In this document: positions 61,876-64,000 of the stretch, piece after piece
How the letters are laid out: the number at the start of each line of letters is the position of its first letter
Numbering within the stretch: the stretch's first letter is position 1
Source of the DNA: Gemmatimonadota bacterium
GTDB lineage: Bacteria > Gemmatimonadota > Gemmatimonadetes > Gemmatimonadales > Gemmatimonadaceae
Assembly (NCBI GenBank): GCA_016871915.1
Contig: VHBP01000001.1
Span: forward strand, 1-64,000
Direction: 5' to 3'
DNA: 64,000 bases
Program-made: the position numbers and the translations under genes
The notes under the pieces: generated by a model
Database searches by the model: none
What the model saw: only the letters and a program-made list of their open reading frames with translations
What the model was told of the DNA's origin: nothing

Positions 61876-64000
61876 ATGTCGGGTTCCCCCTCCGCCGCGC
61901 CGCGCTTCCGTCTCCTCCCTGGGGACCGTCCCGCCGATGACCTCGAGCAGGAGGTCCTTGGCCGCTGGACCGCCGATGGGGTCTTCGAGGCCTCGCAGGC
62001 CGCGCGCGCCGATGCGCCCGCCTGGGTCTTCTATGAGGGCCCGCCGACCGCGAACGGACGCCCGGGGATCCACCATGTCTTCGCGCGCACCATCAAGGAC
62101 CTCTTCTGCCGCCATCGCGCGATGCAGGGGTTCCATGTCCCGCGCAAAGCGGGATGGGACACGCATGGGCTCCCGGTGGAGATCGAGGTCGAGAAGTCGC
62201 TCGGGATCTCGGGGAAGGCCGACATCGAGAAGGTCGGCGTCGACGAATTCAATCGGCGCTGCCGCGAATCGGTCTGGACGTACAAGGGGGAGTGGGAGCA
62301 GCTGAGCGCGCGCATGGGATATTGGCTCGACTACGCCGATCCCTACGTCACCTACGAGACGCCGTATGTGGAGAGCGTCTGGTGGGCGCTCAAGACGCTG
62401 CATGAGAAGGGGCTCCTCTATCAGGGGCACAAGGTCCTCCCGTACTGCGCGCGCTGCGGCACCGCACTGAGTTCGCACGAGGTCGCGCAGGGGTACGAGG
62501 ACGTCGAGGATCCCTCGCTCTACATCGGGCTCGATCTCGTCGATGACGCCGCACCGGCCGTGCGTCGCCGCATCATCGTCTGGACCACGACGCCGTGGAC
62601 CCTCGTCTCGAACGTCGCGCTCGCGGTGCACCCCGATCTCACCTACGTGGAGCTCCGCAAGAAGTCGGTCACCGATTGGACGATCCTGCTGGCTGAGGCG
62701 CGCGCCGGTGCGGTGCTTGGCGCCGACTACACCGAGCGGTGGGAACCGGTCGCGACCTTCACGGGGCGCGATCTCATCGGCATGCGGTATCGTCGTCCGC
62801 TCGACTGGGTGCCGTATCCCGCGGAGGGGGCGCATGAGGTGATCGTCGGCGAGACCTTCGTCTCCGCCGAGGATGGCTCCGGCGTGGTGCACATGGCGCC
62901 GGCCTTTGGCGCCGACGACTATGCGGCGGGTCAGCGTCATGGGCTCGCCTTCCTGAATCCGGTGAATGCGCGGGGCGAGTTCCCCGCGGAGCTTCCGATC
63001 GTCGGTGGGCAGTTCGTGAAGGAGGCCGACGCGGCGATCATCGCCGAGTTGGAGCGGCGTGATCAGGTCTGGAAGTCGCAGCGCTTCACGCACAGCTATC
63101 CCCACTGCTGGCGGTGTCGGACGCCGTTGCTCTACTACGCCCGTGCGAGTTGGTTCGTGCGCACCACGGCGTATCGCGACGCGATGCTTGCGCGGAACGG
63201 CGACGTCCACTGGAATCCCCCCGAGGTCGGGGCGGGGCGGTTCGGGAGCTGGCTCGAGAACAACATCGATTGGGCGATCTCGCGCGATCGCTACTGGGGC
63301 ACCCCGCTCCCCGTCTGGGTGAACGACGCCGATCCGACGGAGATCGAGGTGATCGGCTCGTCGGCGGAGCTCGCGGCGCGCATCGGCACGCCGCTCCCAG
63401 CGGACTTCGATCCGCACAAGCCACACATCGATCGCTACACCTGGCCGGCGAAGAGTGGGACGGGGACGATGCGGCGCGTACCTGAGGTGATCGACACCTG
63501 GTTCGACTCGGGGTCGATGCCCTTCGCGCAGTGGGGCTTCCCGCATCAGCCGGGGAGTCGCGAGCAGGTCGCGCGCTACTTCCCAGCCGATTTCATCGCC
63601 GAAGGGGTCGATCAGACGCGCGGGTGGTTTTACTCGCTGCTCGCGATCGCGACGGGGTTGGGGGACGCGCTCCCGAACAATGGGCCTGGCGTCGCCTCGC
63701 GCGGCGTGGCCGATGTACCAGGGGCGGCGACGCAGGCGGCGCCGTATCGCGCGGTGGTGGTGAACGATCTCGTGCTCGACGCGAACGGACAGAAGATGTC
63801 CAAGTCGCGCGGGAACACGGTGGAGCCGCGCGCGGTGATGGCGCGTCATGGCGCCGATGCGGTGCGCCTCTTCCTTGCGGCGAGCTCGCAAGTCTGGGTC
63901 CCGCGGCGCTTCGACGAGTCGGTGATTCGTGAGACCGCGGGGCGCTTCCTCGTCACACTCCGCAACGTCTACAGCGGGATCTTCGCGCAGTACGCCAACT
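61876..64000 (+). CDS. ileS: Isoleucyl-tRNA synthetase, 3' truncated by window end
   Basis: Open frame to window end; YEGPPTANGRPGIHHVFARTIKDLFCRHRAMQGFHVPRKAGWDTHGLPVEIEVEKSLGISGKADIEKVGV; DANGQKMSKSRGNTVEP. Confidence 0.97.
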   Translation, partial: MSGSPSAAPRFRLLPGDRPADDLEQEVLGRWTADGVFEASQAARADAPAWVFYEGPPTANGRPGIHHVFARTIKDLFCRHRAMQGFHVPRKAGWDTHGLPVEIEVEKSLGISGKADIEKVGVDEFNRRCRESVWTYKGEWEQLSARMGYWLDYADPYVTYETPYVESVWWALKTLHEKGLLYQGHKVLPYCARCGTALSSHEVAQGYEDVEDPSLYIGLDLVDDAAPAVRRRIIVWTTTPWTLVSNVALAVHPDLTYVELRKKSVTDWTILLAEARAGAVLGADYTERWEPVATFTGRDLIGMRYRRPLDWVPYPAEGAHEVIVGETFVSAEDGSGVVHMAPAFGADDYAAGQRHGLAFLNPVNARGEFPAELPIVGGQFVKEADAAIIAELERRDQVWKSQRFTHSYPHCWRCRTPLLYYARASWFVRTTAYRDAMLARNGDVHWNPPEVGAGRFGSWLENNIDWAISRDRYWGTPLPVWVNDADPTEIEVIGSSAELAARIGTPLPADFDPHKPHIDRYTWPAKSGTGTMRRVPEVIDTWFDSGSMPFAQWGFPHQPGSREQVARYFPADFIAEGVDQTRGWFYSLLAIATGLGDALPNNGPGVASRGVADVPGAATQAAPYRAVVVNDLVLDANGQKMSKSRGNTVEPRAVMARHGADAVRLFLAASSQVWVPRRFDESVIRETAGRFLVTLRNVYSGIFAQYAN

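Noticed and set aside
61867-63891. 674-aa minus-strand ORF antisense to ileS
   Set aside because: Shadow frame; ileS itself is missing from the ORF track only because it runs off the window end

Overview
High-GC bacterial chromosome segment whose gene style resembles Gemmatimonadota (inferred from gene content and style, no search run). Most of it is housekeeping and secreted-protein genes: plsC (partial), eno-ftsB-like, two tRNA-Met genes, alkB, argG, pntAA-pntAB-pntB, feoB with a DtxR/FeoA regulator, tilS-hpt-ftsH-yggS-ileS (partial), several TonB receptors, beta-propeller/BNR proteins, a penicillin acylase, a prolyl oligopeptidase and a gamma-glutamyltransferase. I recognise no transposase, integrase, prophage, CRISPR array or defence island. 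The points most worth a second look are: (1) an AT-rich intergenic block at about 56.75-57.1 kb with a perfect 13-bp palindrome, a third half-site and DnaA-box-like 9-mers; (2) a family of tandem 14-bp CCTGTCACCTGACC-like repeats, one array abutting the eno start codon; (3) a UshA/5'-nucleotidase-like protein whose metal-binding motifs appear replaced and which has a possible C-terminal beta-barrel; (4) a TPP riboswitch in front of a TonB receptor; (5) decayed genes: a creatininase paralogue, a LuxR-type response regulator, and a truncated ORF beside tRNA-Met; (6) unusual fusions: aldo/keto reductase-RidA, sialidase-beta-lactamase, TM-DtxR-FeoA, HEAT-cyclophilin; (7) small membrane-protein genes below the ORF-track cutoff. 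I found no clear complete novel multi-gene system.
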